Assembly (NCBI RefSeq): GCF_014652715.1 | Contig: NZ_BMZI01000002.1 | Span: 272,328 to 336,327 of the forward strand | From: Salinicola rhizosphaerae | GTDB taxonomy: Bacteria; Pseudomonadota; Gammaproteobacteria; Pseudomonadales; Halomonadaceae | Length of the DNA stretch: 64,000 nucleotides | Direction: 5' to 3' | In this document: piece after piece, positions 35,118 through 45,103 of the stretch | Layout: each line of letters opens with the position of its first letter | Position numbering within the stretch: the stretch's first letter is position 1 | Translations under genes and position numbers: made by a program | Notes under the pieces: generated by a model | The model's input: the letters and a program-made list of their open reading frames with translations, nothing else | The model's database searches: none | What the model was told of the DNA's origin: nothing

Positions 35118-35143
35118 CCGGCGGCCTCCCTCAAGGCCGCCGG
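35118..35143 (+). other. GC-rich stem-loop between rpoZ and spoT
   Basis: A 10-bp perfect stem (35118-35127 with 35134-35143, loop CCCTCA) lies just after the rpoZ stop. No U-run follows, so it is not a standard terminator. It may stabilise the rpoZ end or attenuate spoT expression. Confidence 0.55.
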
Positions 35144-35275
35144 AACCGTCTCGGCGGACCGAGAACGATCTCGCCGAGACTCACGGTTTCCGAGGACACG
35201 AATCTCTCGATCCGCAACCTCCGATCCACGATACTCGGTCCTTGACGTATCGATCCTCGACAACGGGCGCGCTGC

Positions 35276-37417
35276 ATGTTCACCATCGATGACCTGGCCG
35301 ATCGCCTCGGTGGCTATCTCCCCGTGGAGGAGATACAGCAGGTCAGGCGCGCCTTCTACTACGCCGAGCAGGCCCACGACGGCCAGACCCGCCGCTCCGG
35401 CGAGCCCTACGTCACCCATCCGCTCGCTGTCGCCAACATCCTTGCCAACATGCACATGGACCATCAGAGCCTGATGGCGGCCATGCTGCACGATGTGATC
35501 GAGGATACCGGCATTACCAAGGATGCCTTGGCGGGCCAGTTCGGCGAGGCGGTGGCGGATCTGGTCGACGGCGTCTCGAAGCTGACCCAGATCACCTTCG
35601 AGGACAAGGCGGTCGCCCAGGCCGAAAACTTCCAGAAGATGGTCATGGCGATGTCGCAGGATATCCGCGTGATCATCGTCAAGCTCGCCGACCGTCTGCA
35701 CAACATGCGCACGCTCGGCGCGCTGCGCCCGGACAAGAAGCGCCGCATCGCCCGCGAAACGCTCGAGATCTACGCGCGTATCGCCGGCCGCCTGGGCATC
35801 AACACCATTCGGGTCGAGCTCGAGGATCTTTCGTTCCAGGCGATCCACCCGATGCGCGCCGAGCGCATCAAGCGCGCCGTGGCGCGCGCCCGCGGCAACC
35901 GCCGCTCGACCATGCGCCAGATACAGGACAGCCTGCAGCGCCGTCTCGACGAGGATGACCTGGTCGGCAGCGTCGTCGGCCGGCAGAAGCACCTGCTATC
36001 GATCTACCGCAAGATGCACGACCAGCGCAAACCGTTCGCCGAGATCATGGACGTGTTCGGTTTCCGCATTATCACCGACACCGTCGACAACTGCTATCGC
36101 ATCCTCGGCGCGGTCCATAACCTCTATAAACCGGTGCCGGGGCGCTTCAAGGACTACATCGCCATCCCCAAGGCGAACGGCTACCAGAGCCTGCACACGA
36201 CACTGTTCGGCCCGAGCGGCATGCCGATCGAGGTGCAGATTCGCACCCGCGAGATGGAAGCGATGGCCAACAACGGCATCGCCGCCCACTGGCTCTACAA
36301 GGCGGGCCAGACCGAGCGCCCGATCGCGGCCGGCAGCCACGCCCGCGCCCGCGAATGGGTGCGCGGACTGCTCGAGATGCAGCGCCACGCCGGCGATTCG
36401 CTGGAGTTCATCGAGCACGTCAAGAACGACCTTTTCCCGGACGATGTCTACATCTTCACCCCCAAAGGCGACATCATGGAGCTGCCTCAGGGGGCAACGG
36501 CGGTCGATTTCGCCTACAGCGTGCACACCGATATCGGCAACAGCTGCATCGCCTGCCGCATCGATCGGCACCTGGCGCCGCTATCGACGCCGCTGGAGAG
36601 TGGTCAGACGCTCGAGATCATCACCGCCCCCGGGGCGCGGCCCAATCTGGCCTGGCTCAACTTCGTGATCACGGCCAAAGCGCGTTCGGCGATTCGCCAC
36701 GCGCTGAAGAATCAGCAGCGCAGCGAGGCGATTCAGCTCGGTCGACGCCTGCTCAATCGCGCGTTGGGCGGCTTCGAATCCAGCCTCGAGACGCTGCCGG
36801 AGGGCCGGCTGGCGGCGCTGCTCACCGAGCTCGACCTGAAGGCCGAAGACGACCTGCTCGAGAGCATCGGCCTCGGCACGCGGCTGGCACACGCCACGGC
36901 GCGCCGCCTGATCGACAGTGCCGCCGATTCCACGGATGCCGAGACCTCGCAGCATGACGACTCGCCCCACAGCGGGCCGATCGTCATCAACGGTTCGGAA
37001 AGCATGGCGATCAGCTTCGGTCGCTGCTGCTATCCGCTACCGGGCGACCCTGTCGTCGGCCATCTGTCGATGGGCAAGGGAATCGTGGTGCACCGCCACG
37101 ACTGTGGTAATCTCGAAGAGCTGCGCGACGATCCCGACAAGCTGGTCTCGCTGACCTGGTCGAAGCAGATCGACCAGGACTTTCCGGTGCCGCTGCGCAT
37201 CGAGGTCGAGACGCGGCGTGGATTGATCGCCGAATTGGCCAGCCTGATTACCGACGCCGATGCCAACATCGAGCGCATCGGCATCGAGGAGCGCGGCGCC
37301 CGACTCTCGATCGTCAATCTGACGATCATGGTCAAGGGCCGTATCCATCTGGCACGGATCATCAAGCGCCTGCGGAATCTGAATCACATCGGACGCATCG
37401 TTCGCGCCAGAAGTTGA
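35276..37417 (+). CDS. spoT: Bifunctional (p)ppGpp synthetase/hydrolase SpoT
   Basis: This 713-residue protein has an N-terminal HD hydrolase domain (H-D-V-I-E-D-T, His72-Asp73), then the synthetase domain with G-Y-Q-S-L-H-T-T-L-F-G-P, TGS (D-V-Y-I-F-T-P-K-G-D-I) and a C-terminal ACT domain. The full HD motif and context after gmk-rpoZ mark it as SpoT rather than RelA. It makes and mainly degrades (p)ppGpp in response to stress. The Shine-Dalgarno is weak. A strong terminator follows, so ridA has its own promoter. Confidence 0.97.
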   Translation: MFTIDDLADRLGGYLPVEEIQQVRRAFYYAEQAHDGQTRRSGEPYVTHPLAVANILANMHMDHQSLMAAMLHDVIEDTGITKDALAGQFGEAVADLVDGVSKLTQITFEDKAVAQAENFQKMVMAMSQDIRVIIVKLADRLHNMRTLGALRPDKKRRIARETLEIYARIAGRLGINTIRVELEDLSFQAIHPMRAERIKRAVARARGNRRSTMRQIQDSLQRRLDEDDLVGSVVGRQKHLLSIYRKMHDQRKPFAEIMDVFGFRIITDTVDNCYRILGAVHNLYKPVPGRFKDYIAIPKANGYQSLHTTLFGPSGMPIEVQIRTREMEAMANNGIAAHWLYKAGQTERPIAAGSHARAREWVRGLLEMQRHAGDSLEFIEHVKNDLFPDDVYIFTPKGDIMELPQGATAVDFAYSVHTDIGNSCIACRIDRHLAPLSTPLESGQTLEIITAPGARPNLAWLNFVITAKARSAIRHALKNQQRSEAIQLGRRLLNRALGGFESSLETLPEGRLAALLTELDLKAEDDLLESIGLGTRLAHATARRLIDSAADSTDAETSQHDDSPHSGPIVINGSESMAISFGRCCYPLPGDPVVGHLSMGKGIVVHRHDCGNLEELRDDPDKLVSLTWSKQIDQDFPVPLRIEVETRRGLIAELASLITDADANIERIGIEERGARLSIVNLTIMVKGRIHLARIIKRLRNLNHIGRIVRARS

Positions 37418-37430
37418 TTGCTGAACCACT

Positions 37431-37468
37431 GCCCCGCCGTGGCATGCCACGGCGGGGCGTCGTTTTTT
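37431..37468 (+). terminator. Rho-independent terminator of spoT
   Basis: A 28-bp perfect palindrome (37431-37458) is followed within four bases by six T (37463-37468), 13 bp after the spoT stop. Confidence 0.95.
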
Positions 37469-37615
37469 CGTCATCTCGTTTATGTGACGAAGAACTCATT
37501 CAAAAGACTGTTTAACGACACCCGATTTTTCGACATTCGTGCCGAATGAATCGGCGAGCAGGATGACACGCAGGCACTGCCGCAAAGGCATCCATATAAC
37601 GCTGGAGGGTACGCC

Positions 37616-38005
37616 ATGAGTAACAAAGCCGTTATCAACACCGACAAAGCACCGGCCGCCATCGGCCCCTATTCGCAAGCGATCAAGTCCGGCAATACCG
37701 TCTATCTTTCCGGACAGATTCCGCTGGATGGCGAGACGATGGAGCTGGTATCGCAGGAGTTCGAGGCCCAGGCGCGCCAGGTCTTCACCAATCTTTCCGC
37801 CGTATGCCAGGAAGCCGCCGGTTCCCTGCAGGATATCGTCAAGCTCAACCTCTACCTGACCGATCTCGACAACTTCGCCGTGGTCAACAAGGTGATGGAA
37901 GAGTTCTTCCAGCCGCCGTTCCCGGCTCGCGCCGCCGTCGGCGTCAGCCAGTTGCCCAAGGGCAGTCAGGTCGAAGCCGAAGCCGTCATGGTGATTGGCG
38001 ACTGA
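37616..38005 (+). CDS. ridA: RidA, reactive imine/enamine deaminase
   Basis: This 129-residue YjgF/YER057c/UK114 protein has the family motifs G-P-Y-S-Q-A, G-Q-I-P-L and the key Arg105 in P-F-P-A-R-A-A-V, with the final E-A-E-A-V. It hydrolyses reactive enamine/imine intermediates such as 2-aminoacrylate in the cytoplasm and protects PLP enzymes. GGAGG lies before the ATG. It has its own promoter region after the spoT terminator and is followed by thpR after nine bases. Confidence 0.97.
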   Translation: MSNKAVINTDKAPAAIGPYSQAIKSGNTVYLSGQIPLDGETMELVSQEFEAQARQVFTNLSAVCQEAAGSLQDIVKLNLYLTDLDNFAVVNKVMEEFFQPPFPARAAVGVSQLPKGSQVEAEAVMVIGD

Positions 38006-38014
38006 GCAGCGGGC

Positions 38015-38557
38015 GTGAGCACGAGCCTGCGCCTCTTCTTCGCCCTGTGGCCCGACGACGCCAGTCGCCGGGCCCTGGCCGCCGAGGCCGAAAACCTGGC
38101 ACCTCGCTGCGGCGGCTATCCGCTACCGGCGGAGAACCTGCATATCACGCTGGCGTTTCTGGGCAGCGTCGACGCCTCGCGGCTGACGCCGCTGCTCGAG
38201 CTGACTCAGACATGGCCAGCGCTGGAAAGCGTCTGGACGCTGGATCGGCTCGGCCATTTCCCTCAGCCGCGTATCGTCTGGGCAGGCGGCGCGGCCGCTC
38301 CCGCGCTATCCGCCCTGTATGAGGCGCTCTGGTCGAGACTCTCCAGCCACGGCTTCAAACCGCCGCACCGCGCGTTCACACCGCACGTCAGTCTGGTACG
38401 TCAGGCCACGCGTCCTGCATCGAGGTCGTCGCTTGCGACCTCGATTCAGTGGCGCTTCGATCATCTGGCGCTGGTGGCGTCTGCGCGTGGGGAGAGCGGC
38501 TCGCGCTATCGAACGCTGGCACGAAGCCGTGCACCGCAGGCGCACGACTTCGACTGA
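38015..38557 (+). CDS. thpR: RNA 2',3'-cyclic phosphodiesterase
   Basis: This 180-residue 2H phosphoesterase has both catalytic motifs, H-I-T-L (His43) and H-V-S-L (His124). It starts R-L-F-F-A-L-W-P, the usual ThpR beginning. Family members open 2',3'-cyclic phosphate ends of RNA. GTG start at 38015, nine bases after the ridA stop, indicates co-transcription. The end is close to the convergent SDR gene. Confidence 0.93.
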   Translation: MSTSLRLFFALWPDDASRRALAAEAENLAPRCGGYPLPAENLHITLAFLGSVDASRLTPLLELTQTWPALESVWTLDRLGHFPQPRIVWAGGAAAPALSALYEALWSRLSSHGFKPPHRAFTPHVSLVRQATRPASRSSLATSIQWRFDHLALVASARGESGSRYRTLARSRAPQAHDFD

Positions 38558-38566
38558 CGCGTCCGA

Positions 38567-39448
38567 TCAGGCCTTGGCCTTGTCCGAGGCGAGAAAACCG
38601 CCCTGTTGGAGCACGTCTTCGTAGCCTTCCCTAAAGGTGGGGTAGCGAAAGGCGTAGCCGGACTCCAGCAGGCGCGCGTTGTTGCAGCGCTTGCTGGAAC
38701 GGCGGCGCAGCGGTGACTGAATGACCTCGTTGGCCTCTACCTTGAGGCGCTTGGCGATCCACGCCATGACCTCGTGCAGCGGTGCGGAATCACTGTCGCT
38801 GGCGAGATAGACCGGCTCGAGAGACTTGCCGTCGACGGCGCGCTGAATCAGGTGCGCCATGACGCCGGCACAGTCATCGCGGTGAATCCGGTTGGAGTAC
38901 ATCGGCGGATTGGCGGCGGCGATGCGCCCTTCGCTTACCTGGCGGATCAAGCGATCGCGACCCGGCCCGTAGATGCCGGAGAAGCGCACCACCGTGCCGG
39001 CAAGCTCATTGTCCAGCAGGGCCTGTTCGGCCTCGCGCATCAGGGTGCCGGAGAAGCCGCTGGGCTCGGTAGCCGAGGTCTCGTCGACCTCCTCGCCCTC
39101 CTGCTGACCATAGACACTGGTCGAGGAGACGAAAAAGACATGCTGCGGCGGCTTCTCTCGCCCGCTGAATGCCTGGATGACGGCTTTCAAGCCCTGCGGA
39201 TAGGCCGCTTCGTACGCCGCCTCCTCGAAGCGGTCGGCGGTCACGGCGTAGACGAGGATATCCGCGTCCGGCAACGCGGCGAGCGCCGCTTCATCAGTCA
39301 CGTCGAGAGCGACCGGCTCGATGCCGGTGCCGTCGAGCGCCGCCACGTTGCGACGCCCCCCGATGACGCGATGACCGGCATCGCTCAATTGCTTCCCGAG
39401 CTGCGTGCCGATATCGCCGCAGCCGAGAATTAATGTGGTTTTCTTCAC
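38567..39448 (-). CDS. NAD(P)-dependent epimerase-type SDR (YeeZ-like)
   Basis: This 293-residue atypical SDR starts with the short cofactor loop L-G-C-G-D-I-G. It has S-S-T-S-V-Y-G (the Ser and Tyr of the active-site region) and R-F-S-G-I-Y-G-P-G-R. This matches the YeeZ-like group of unknown substrate. The start is GTG at 39448, giving the normal distance to the nucleotide loop. It is convergent with thpR, nine bases apart, and divergent from oxyR. Confidence 0.88.
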   Translation of the reverse strand: MKKTTLILGCGDIGTQLGKQLSDAGHRVIGGRRNVAALDGTGIEPVALDVTDEAALAALPDADILVYAVTADRFEEAAYEAAYPQGLKAVIQAFSGREKPPQHVFFVSSTSVYGQQEGEEVDETSATEPSGFSGTLMREAEQALLDNELAGTVVRFSGIYGPGRDRLIRQVSEGRIAAANPPMYSNRIHRDDCAGVMAHLIQRAVDGKSLEPVYLASDSDSAPLHEVMAWIAKRLKVEANEVIQSPLRRRSSKRCNNARLLESGYAFRYPTFREGYEDVLQQGGFLASDKAKA

Positions 39449-39561
39449 CTTTCCCTGGCCTCTTGGTAAAACATCCTTGTTAACTCGCCCGTGAAGACAC
39501 GAACGACCACGAGAGACGATCTCGGGACGGACACGTCAAAGACGCGCCCGGCGCTAATCAA

Positions 39562-39591
39562 TCAAGACAATCGGGTCAGTCAAGACAATCG
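39562..39591. repeat. Direct repeat TCAAGACAATCG upstream of oxyR
   Basis: Two exact copies of the 12-mer lie at 39562-39573 and 39580-39591 with an 18-bp period, in the 292-bp region between the SDR gene and oxyR. They are 150-179 bp before oxyR. Possibly a regulatory site; otherwise this intergenic region shows nothing clear. Confidence 0.6.
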
Positions 39592-39740
39592 AGCTGTGCA
39601 AGCGAGCCGCGCAATCCAGCATTGCCTTCACGCTTTGCGGTACCCTGTGCCAATTCGCTGCAGTCTGCGCTGGAACGTTGTCTGACCCAGACTTCTGAAC
39701 CCTGTCTCTGGACAATAGGGGAGCCTTTCGGTCCCGCCAC

Positions 39741-40661
39741 ATGACTCTAACAGAACTCCGCTACATCGTAACCTTGGCGCAAGAGCGTCATTTCGGTCGC
39801 GCCGCCGAGCGCTGCTACGTTTCGCAGCCGACGCTCTCGGTCGCGGTCAAGAAACTTGAGGACGAGCTCGGCATCGCGCTGTTCGAGCGCTCCAAATCCA
39901 CGGTTCAGGTCACGCCGCTGGGCGAGCGTATCGTCGAGCAGGCGCACCGAGTCCTCGAGCAGGCGACGCTGATCAAGGAGATGGCGACCGAAGGCAAGGA
40001 TCAGTTGATCAGTCCGCTGCGGATCGGCGCGATCTACACCATCGGCCCCTATCTCTTCCCGCATCTGATTCCGGCACTCTCGCGCATCGCCCCGCAGATG
40101 CCGCTCTATATCGAAGAGAGCTTTACCGGCGTGCTGCGCCGAAAACTGCGCAGCGGCGAGCTCGATGCCATCTTCGTGGCGCTGCCGTTCAACGAGCCCG
40201 ATGTCGTCACCAAGACGCTCTACGAAGAGCCCTTCGAGGTGCTGCTGCCGGCCGATCATCCGTGGACCGAAAAGACCGCCATCGACAAGGAGGACCTGCT
40301 GACCGAACGCCTGCTGCTGCTGGGCGAAGGACACTGCTTTCGCGATCAGATTCTGGAGGCCTGCCCGGCCATCAGCGCCCAGCTCAATAACCCCGAAAAC
40401 ACGCTGATCGCAGAGGGCGGCTCGCTCGAGACGATCCGCCACATGGTCGCTTCCGGGCTCGGCATCACGGTGCTGCCGAAGCTCGCCATCGGCACCAGCC
40501 ATTATGAAGGTGGACTGCTCGAGAGCCGGCCATTCAAGGGCGATGTGCCCACACGCAGCGTGGCGCTCGCCTGGCGTGCCAGCTTCCCGCGGCCCAAGGC
40601 GATCGACGCGCTGATCCAGGCGATCGATCAAATTCAGGGTAGCGACGTCGAGGCCGCATGA
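39741..40661 (+). CDS. oxyR: Hydrogen-peroxide sensor and activator OxyR
   Basis: This 306-residue LysR-type regulator has the redox cysteines exactly at 199 and 208 (G-E-G-H-C-F-R-D-Q-I-L-E-A-C), as in E. coli OxyR. The N-terminal helix-turn-helix includes H-F-G-R-A-A-E-R-C-Y-V-S-Q-P-T-L-S. A disulfide between these cysteines activates peroxide-defence genes. It overlaps recG by four bases (ATGA), so the two are one transcript, an arrangement also known from other gammaproteobacteria. Confidence 0.97.
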   Translation: MTLTELRYIVTLAQERHFGRAAERCYVSQPTLSVAVKKLEDELGIALFERSKSTVQVTPLGERIVEQAHRVLEQATLIKEMATEGKDQLISPLRIGAIYTIGPYLFPHLIPALSRIAPQMPLYIEESFTGVLRRKLRSGELDAIFVALPFNEPDVVTKTLYEEPFEVLLPADHPWTEKTAIDKEDLLTERLLLLGEGHCFRDQILEACPAISAQLNNPENTLIAEGGSLETIRHMVASGLGITVLPKLAIGTSHYEGGLLESRPFKGDVPTRSVALAWRASFPRPKAIDALIQAIDQIQGSDVEAA

Positions 40662-42736
40662 GCCTCGACGAATCGGTCGCGTCGCTCTCCGGCGTCGGCG
40701 AGGCGCTGGCCGAGAAGCTCTCACGTCTGCGTATCGAGCGCGTCGCCGACCTGCTGTTCCACCTGCCACTACGCTATCAGGACCGCACCCGCATCACGCC
40801 GATCGGCACGCTACGTGCCGGCGTGGAAGCGGTCGTCGAAGGCGAAGTCAGCGCTGCCGATGTGGTGCGCGGCCGACGCCGCAGCCTGCTGGTGCGGCTC
40901 AAGGACGGCTCCGGCATTCTCAGCCTGCGCTTCTTTCACTTCTCGCCGGCACAGCAGAAGCAGTTCGTCAGGGGTGTGCAGGTGCGCTGCTTCGGCGAAG
41001 CCCGCGCCGGCAGCACGGGGCTCGAGATCTATCATCCGGAATATCGCCTGGTTCAGGCCGATTCCGCCCCGGTCGAAGAGCATCTGACGCCGATCTATCC
41101 CGCCACCGAAGGCCTGGCACAACCACGCCTGCGGGCGCTGATTCAGCAGGCACTGAAGCGCCTCGAGGCGGAGCCGACGGCGCTGCCGGAGTGGATTCCC
41201 GAATCGCTGCGCGGGCGTTTTCGCCTGCCGAGCCTGATCGAATCGCTGCGCTACCTGCATGAACCGCCGCCCGATGCCCCGCAGGAGCGCCTCGCCGACG
41301 GTCGTCATCCGGCGCAGCGACGCCTCGCCCTGGAAGAGCTACTCGCCCATCAACTGAGCCTGCGTCAGGTGCGGCTGCGTATCCAGACCGACGGCGCCCC
41401 GGCGCTCGCCGCCGCGAGCCATTTGCAGGCACGCTTTCTGACCCAGCTGCCGTTTTCGCTCACCCGCGCCCAGAGTCGCGTGCTCGAGGAGATCGGCCGC
41501 GATCTCGAGCGCGAAGTGCCAATGCTGCGGCTGGTGCAGGGCGATGTCGGTTCGGGCAAGACCGTGGTAGCGGCCATGGCGGTGTTAAATGCCATCGCTG
41601 GCCATTGCCAGGCGGCGGTAATGGCGCCCACCGAGATTCTCGCCGAGCAGCATTTCCGCCAGTTTCGCGCCTGGTTCGAACCGCTCGGCATCGAGGTCGG
41701 CTGGCTCGCAGGCAAACTCAAGGGCAAGGCGCGGCTCGATACCAAGGCGGCCATTGCCGACGGCCGCGTGCAGGTTGCCGTTGGCACCCACGCGCTGTTT
41801 CAGGATGACGTTCACTTCCACAAGCTAGGTCTGGCAGTCATCGACGAGCAGCATCGTTTCGGCGTGCACCAGCGACTGGCCCTGCGCCAGAAGGGTGAAG
41901 CCGGCGGTCTGACGCCGCACCAGCTGATCATGACCGCCACGCCGATCCCGCGAACGCTGGCGATGAGCGCCTACGCCGATCTCGATCTCTCGGTGATCGA
42001 CGAGCTGCCGCCGGGGCGCACGCCGGTGCACACCGTCGCCGTGCCCGACGAACGCCGCCCGGAAGTGATCCAGCGCATCCGCAACGCCTGCGCCGAAGGC
42101 CGTCAGGCCTACTGGGTCTGCACCTTGATCGAGGAGTCGGAGGCGCTCACCTGCCAGGCGGCGGAAGTCACCCGCGATACGCTGGTCGAAGCGCTGCCGG
42201 AACTCAACGTCGGCCTGGTTCATGGACGCATGAAGGCCGCCGAGAAGGGTGACGTGATGGCCGCGTTCAAGGCCGGCGAGCTGGACCTGCTGGTCGCGAC
42301 CACCGTGATCGAGGTCGGTGTCGACGTGCCCAACGCCAGTCTGATGATCATCGAGAACCCGGAGCGTCTCGGGCTCTCCCAGCTCCACCAGCTACGCGGT
42401 CGCGTCGGGCGTGGCAGCGTCGACAGCTACTGCGTGCTGCTCTACCACCCGCCGCTCTCGCACCACTCGCGCGAGCGGCTCGGCATCCTGCGCGACACCA
42501 CCGACGGCTTCAAGGTCGCCGAGAAGGATCTCGAACTGCGCGGCCCTGGAGAAGTACTCGGCACCCGCCAGACCGGCCTGGCACAGATGAAGATCGCCGA
42601 CCTCGAGCGCGACCGCGACCTGCTCGACACCGTCACCGCCCTGGCGCAAGCGCTGCTGGAAGAGGCCCCGGACGTCGCACCGGCGCTGATCCAGCGCTGG
42701 CTGGGCGACGAGGCAGGGCGGTATGGGCAGGTGTGA
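40658..42736 (+). CDS. recG: ATP-dependent DNA helicase RecG
   Basis: This 692-residue helicase has an N-terminal wedge/OB domain, then motif I G-D-V-G-S-G-K-T, motif II D-E-Q-H-R-F-G-V, M-T-A-T-P-I-P-R-T, and Q-L-R-G-R-V-G-R-G near the C-terminus. It remodels stalled replication forks and branch-migrates Holliday junctions. It is translationally coupled to oxyR, tying fork repair to oxidative stress control. Full length compared with E. coli RecG (693). Confidence 0.98.
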   Translation: MSLDESVASLSGVGEALAEKLSRLRIERVADLLFHLPLRYQDRTRITPIGTLRAGVEAVVEGEVSAADVVRGRRRSLLVRLKDGSGILSLRFFHFSPAQQKQFVRGVQVRCFGEARAGSTGLEIYHPEYRLVQADSAPVEEHLTPIYPATEGLAQPRLRALIQQALKRLEAEPTALPEWIPESLRGRFRLPSLIESLRYLHEPPPDAPQERLADGRHPAQRRLALEELLAHQLSLRQVRLRIQTDGAPALAAASHLQARFLTQLPFSLTRAQSRVLEEIGRDLEREVPMLRLVQGDVGSGKTVVAAMAVLNAIAGHCQAAVMAPTEILAEQHFRQFRAWFEPLGIEVGWLAGKLKGKARLDTKAAIADGRVQVAVGTHALFQDDVHFHKLGLAVIDEQHRFGVHQRLALRQKGEAGGLTPHQLIMTATPIPRTLAMSAYADLDLSVIDELPPGRTPVHTVAVPDERRPEVIQRIRNACAEGRQAYWVCTLIEESEALTCQAAEVTRDTLVEALPELNVGLVHGRMKAAEKGDVMAAFKAGELDLLVATTVIEVGVDVPNASLMIIENPERLGLSQLHQLRGRVGRGSVDSYCVLLYHPPLSHHSRERLGILRDTTDGFKVAEKDLELRGPGEVLGTRQTGLAQMKIADLERDRDLLDTVTALAQALLEEAPDVAPALIQRWLGDEAGRYGQV

Positions 42737-42745
42737 GGTCGGTAC

Positions 42746-45103
42746 TCAGGCCGCCTCCGCGACGGCCTTCTCCTCCTGGGCCATCTGCGTCTGTGTCTCG
42801 ATCAACCGCGCCGCGGCTTCGCTCATCGGCACGAGCTGGCGGCTGATGTGGGCGAGCTGCGCCTGAATCAGGCGACGTTCGTCGTCGCTTTCGTCCTGGG
42901 CACTGGTCGGCTCCTGCTCGAAGACGGCAATCAGTTCGTTCTGCGCCGACTTGAAATCTGAAATGGTCTGGCGCGTTGTCAGCGCGGCGGCGATGGTGTC
43001 GAAGGCATCGGCAAGCCGGCGCGCAGCGGCGTAGATGTCGGCGTCGGCCTCGCTCGGCGTCAGCGTGCCGCGATGTGCGCCCAGCGCGGAGAGGTAACCC
43101 AGCAAGGTGTGCGAGACGACGAGGAAACGAAAGCCTTCGTCGGCATCCTTCTTGCGGTAGTGGCCAGGCTCTTGAAGCATGTTGGCAAGCACGGTGGAGA
43201 GCGCGGCATCGGCGTTGTGGGCGTTGCGCCGCGCCAGTCGGTACGCCAGGTCGTCCTGCTTGCCGGCTTCGTACTGATGGATGATCTCGCGCAGATAGGC
43301 GCTGCTGCCGGAGAGCGCCGCACCGGCTACCTTGTTGAGTCGCCGCCCCTGCCAGTCAGGCAGGATGAAGAAGACCGCGAGCCCCGAGATCACCGCGCCG
43401 ATGAGCGTGTCGATCAGGCGCGGCATGATCAGGTCGAAACCGTCGCCGACCTGATTGAAGCTCGCCAGTACCAACGTGGTGATGGCGGCGGTGGCGATCA
43501 CGTAGTGCTTTTCGCGATTGGCGAAGAAGACGACGCCGGCAACGATGGCGATCAGCGACTGCATGAGCGGATCGGGAAACAGGCTGATCAGGGCCCAGCC
43601 GACGACCAGCCCCAGTATCGTGCCGATGATGCGCTGGCGCAGAAAGCGTCGCGTGGCGCCGAAATTGGGTCGGCACACGAATAGCGTCGTGAGCAGGATC
43701 CAGAAGCCCTGCGTCGGATGCACCAGATGCAGCACGCCGTAGCCGACCAGCAGCGCAATCGGCAGGCGCAGCGCATGGCGGAAGGTCGGCGAGCCCGGCG
43801 TCAGGTTGAGGCGCACCCGTTCCCAGGCGTCCTTGAAGCTGCGCGGGGAGCGGTTGAACAGGCTCGCGTCCTGCTGATCGGCAACCGCGTCGGGATTGTG
43901 CGCGCTGGAGAGCTGATCCTCGAGCGTGGCCAGGTTGCGCGCCAGCGCCTGCAGCGAGCGCAACAGCGGTGTCCACGCCGGATTGCGCTGAGCGCGCAGA
44001 TAGACGATCGAGGCGCGCAGATCCTCGAGCGCCTGCTCGCTCAAGCTATGGTCGAACGGCTGACGCAGCAGCAGCGCCTTGCCAAGCCGCTTGCAGGCTC
44101 TGCCCTGCTGATCGAGCAGGCGCTGGCAGCGGAACAGCACGTCGTGGTGGAAGAAAGTCTCGGCCAGCGCCGAATAAGGGTAGTGCGAGGCGCTGACGCG
44201 TTCGTGAATGTCCTGAGCGATGAAGTAGAGCCGCAGGTAGCGGTTGAGCTTGCGGCTGCCGCGCTGGCCCTCGAGCCGGCGAAAGATCATCTCCTTGGCC
44301 TGGTTGAGCGCCATGACCACCCGGCCGTTCTGACGCGCCAGTGCCACGCGCCGGGCTTCCACGTCGAGCCCGCGCAGTGGCTCGAACAGGGTAGCCTTGA
44401 TGATCAGATACTCGCCCAGCTCACGGTAGAGCTGCGCCATGCTCTGCTTGACCGGCTGGCGCGAGAAGAGCAGACACCAGATGACCGAAATCAGGCCATA
44501 CCAGGCCGCGCCGGCCACCAGCAGCAGCGGCTGATGCCAGAAATTTCCCTCGGTGGCGCCACCATGCTGTTCGATATTGATCATCGAATAGACAGAGAGA
44601 ATCAGCGTGGCGGAAGCGATGGTGGCATAGCGCTGCTCGATGGCGCCGAGCATGATCAGCACGAACGCGGAGAGCGCCAACCCCGGCGCGAAAAGCCAGG
44701 GCCAGGGAAACAGCAGCTCCACCGAGGTAGAGGCGACGAAAAAGCAGATCAGCGTGACCAGCAGCGCGCGCACCCGGCCTTCCCAGTTGTCGTCGGTCTC
44801 GGAGAGTGCGCTGGCGATGATGCCGAGAAACAGGGGAATGGCGAGCGCGATCTGATCGAGAGACCAGCTCAGCGCGATGGCACCGCTGAAGGCGAGGAAG
44901 ACACGAAAGCTGTAGGCGAACTTGTCGAGCGTCCAGAGACGGCGCAGCGAATGAGACAGCGAATCGGAAATCTCGGCTTCTCCAGGGTCTTGGCTATCGG
45001 GGCACGATAGCCTGTCAGGCAAGAAGTTGACAGGCACCTTGAGTCGAAGAGCGAAGACGAACTCAAGGGCTCGGCATCCGTTCTCGTCATGCCGAGCCGG
45101 CAT
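42746..45103 (-). CDS. YccS-like FUSC-family inner-membrane protein
   Basis: This protein is closely similar in layout to E. coli YccS: a first membrane bundle (S-V-E-L-L-F-P-W-P-W-L-F-A), a long soluble middle with A-Q-D-I-H-E-R-V-S-A-S-H, then a second bundle (G-F-W-I-L-L-T-T-L-F-V-C-R-P-N; P-R-L-I-D-T-L-I-G) and a soluble tail. FUSC proteins resemble aromatic-acid efflux components; YccS itself is uncharacterised. Coordinates give the longest frame with a standard start (45103). That ATG lies inside a hairpin, and four hairpins fill 44992-45107, so the real start is probably further in, at GTG 45037, TTG 45022 or possibly ATT 44971. The body is secure; the start is not. Confidence 0.85.
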   Translation of the reverse strand: MPARHDENGCRALEFVFALRLKVPVNFLPDRLSCPDSQDPGEAEISDSLSHSLRRLWTLDKFAYSFRVFLAFSGAIALSWSLDQIALAIPLFLGIIASALSETDDNWEGRVRALLVTLICFFVASTSVELLFPWPWLFAPGLALSAFVLIMLGAIEQRYATIASATLILSVYSMINIEQHGGATEGNFWHQPLLLVAGAAWYGLISVIWCLLFSRQPVKQSMAQLYRELGEYLIIKATLFEPLRGLDVEARRVALARQNGRVVMALNQAKEMIFRRLEGQRGSRKLNRYLRLYFIAQDIHERVSASHYPYSALAETFFHHDVLFRCQRLLDQQGRACKRLGKALLLRQPFDHSLSEQALEDLRASIVYLRAQRNPAWTPLLRSLQALARNLATLEDQLSSAHNPDAVADQQDASLFNRSPRSFKDAWERVRLNLTPGSPTFRHALRLPIALLVGYGVLHLVHPTQGFWILLTTLFVCRPNFGATRRFLRQRIIGTILGLVVGWALISLFPDPLMQSLIAIVAGVVFFANREKHYVIATAAITTLVLASFNQVGDGFDLIMPRLIDTLIGAVISGLAVFFILPDWQGRRLNKVAGAALSGSSAYLREIIHQYEAGKQDDLAYRLARRNAHNADAALSTVLANMLQEPGHYRKKDADEGFRFLVVSHTLLGYLSALGAHRGTLTPSEADADIYAAARRLADAFDTIAAALTTRQTISDFKSAQNELIAVFEQEPTSAQDESDDERRLIQAQLAHISRQLVPMSEAAARLIETQTQMAQEEKAVAEAA

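Noticed and set aside
35110..35275. Stem-loop between rpoZ and spoT as a terminator
   Set aside because: No U-run follows and spoT is normally co-expressed with rpoZ; kept only as an unspecified stem-loop.
43718..45010. Plus-strand frame of 430 residues opposite yccS
   Set aside because: Arg/Gln-rich shadow; the minus strand matches YccS along its whole length.
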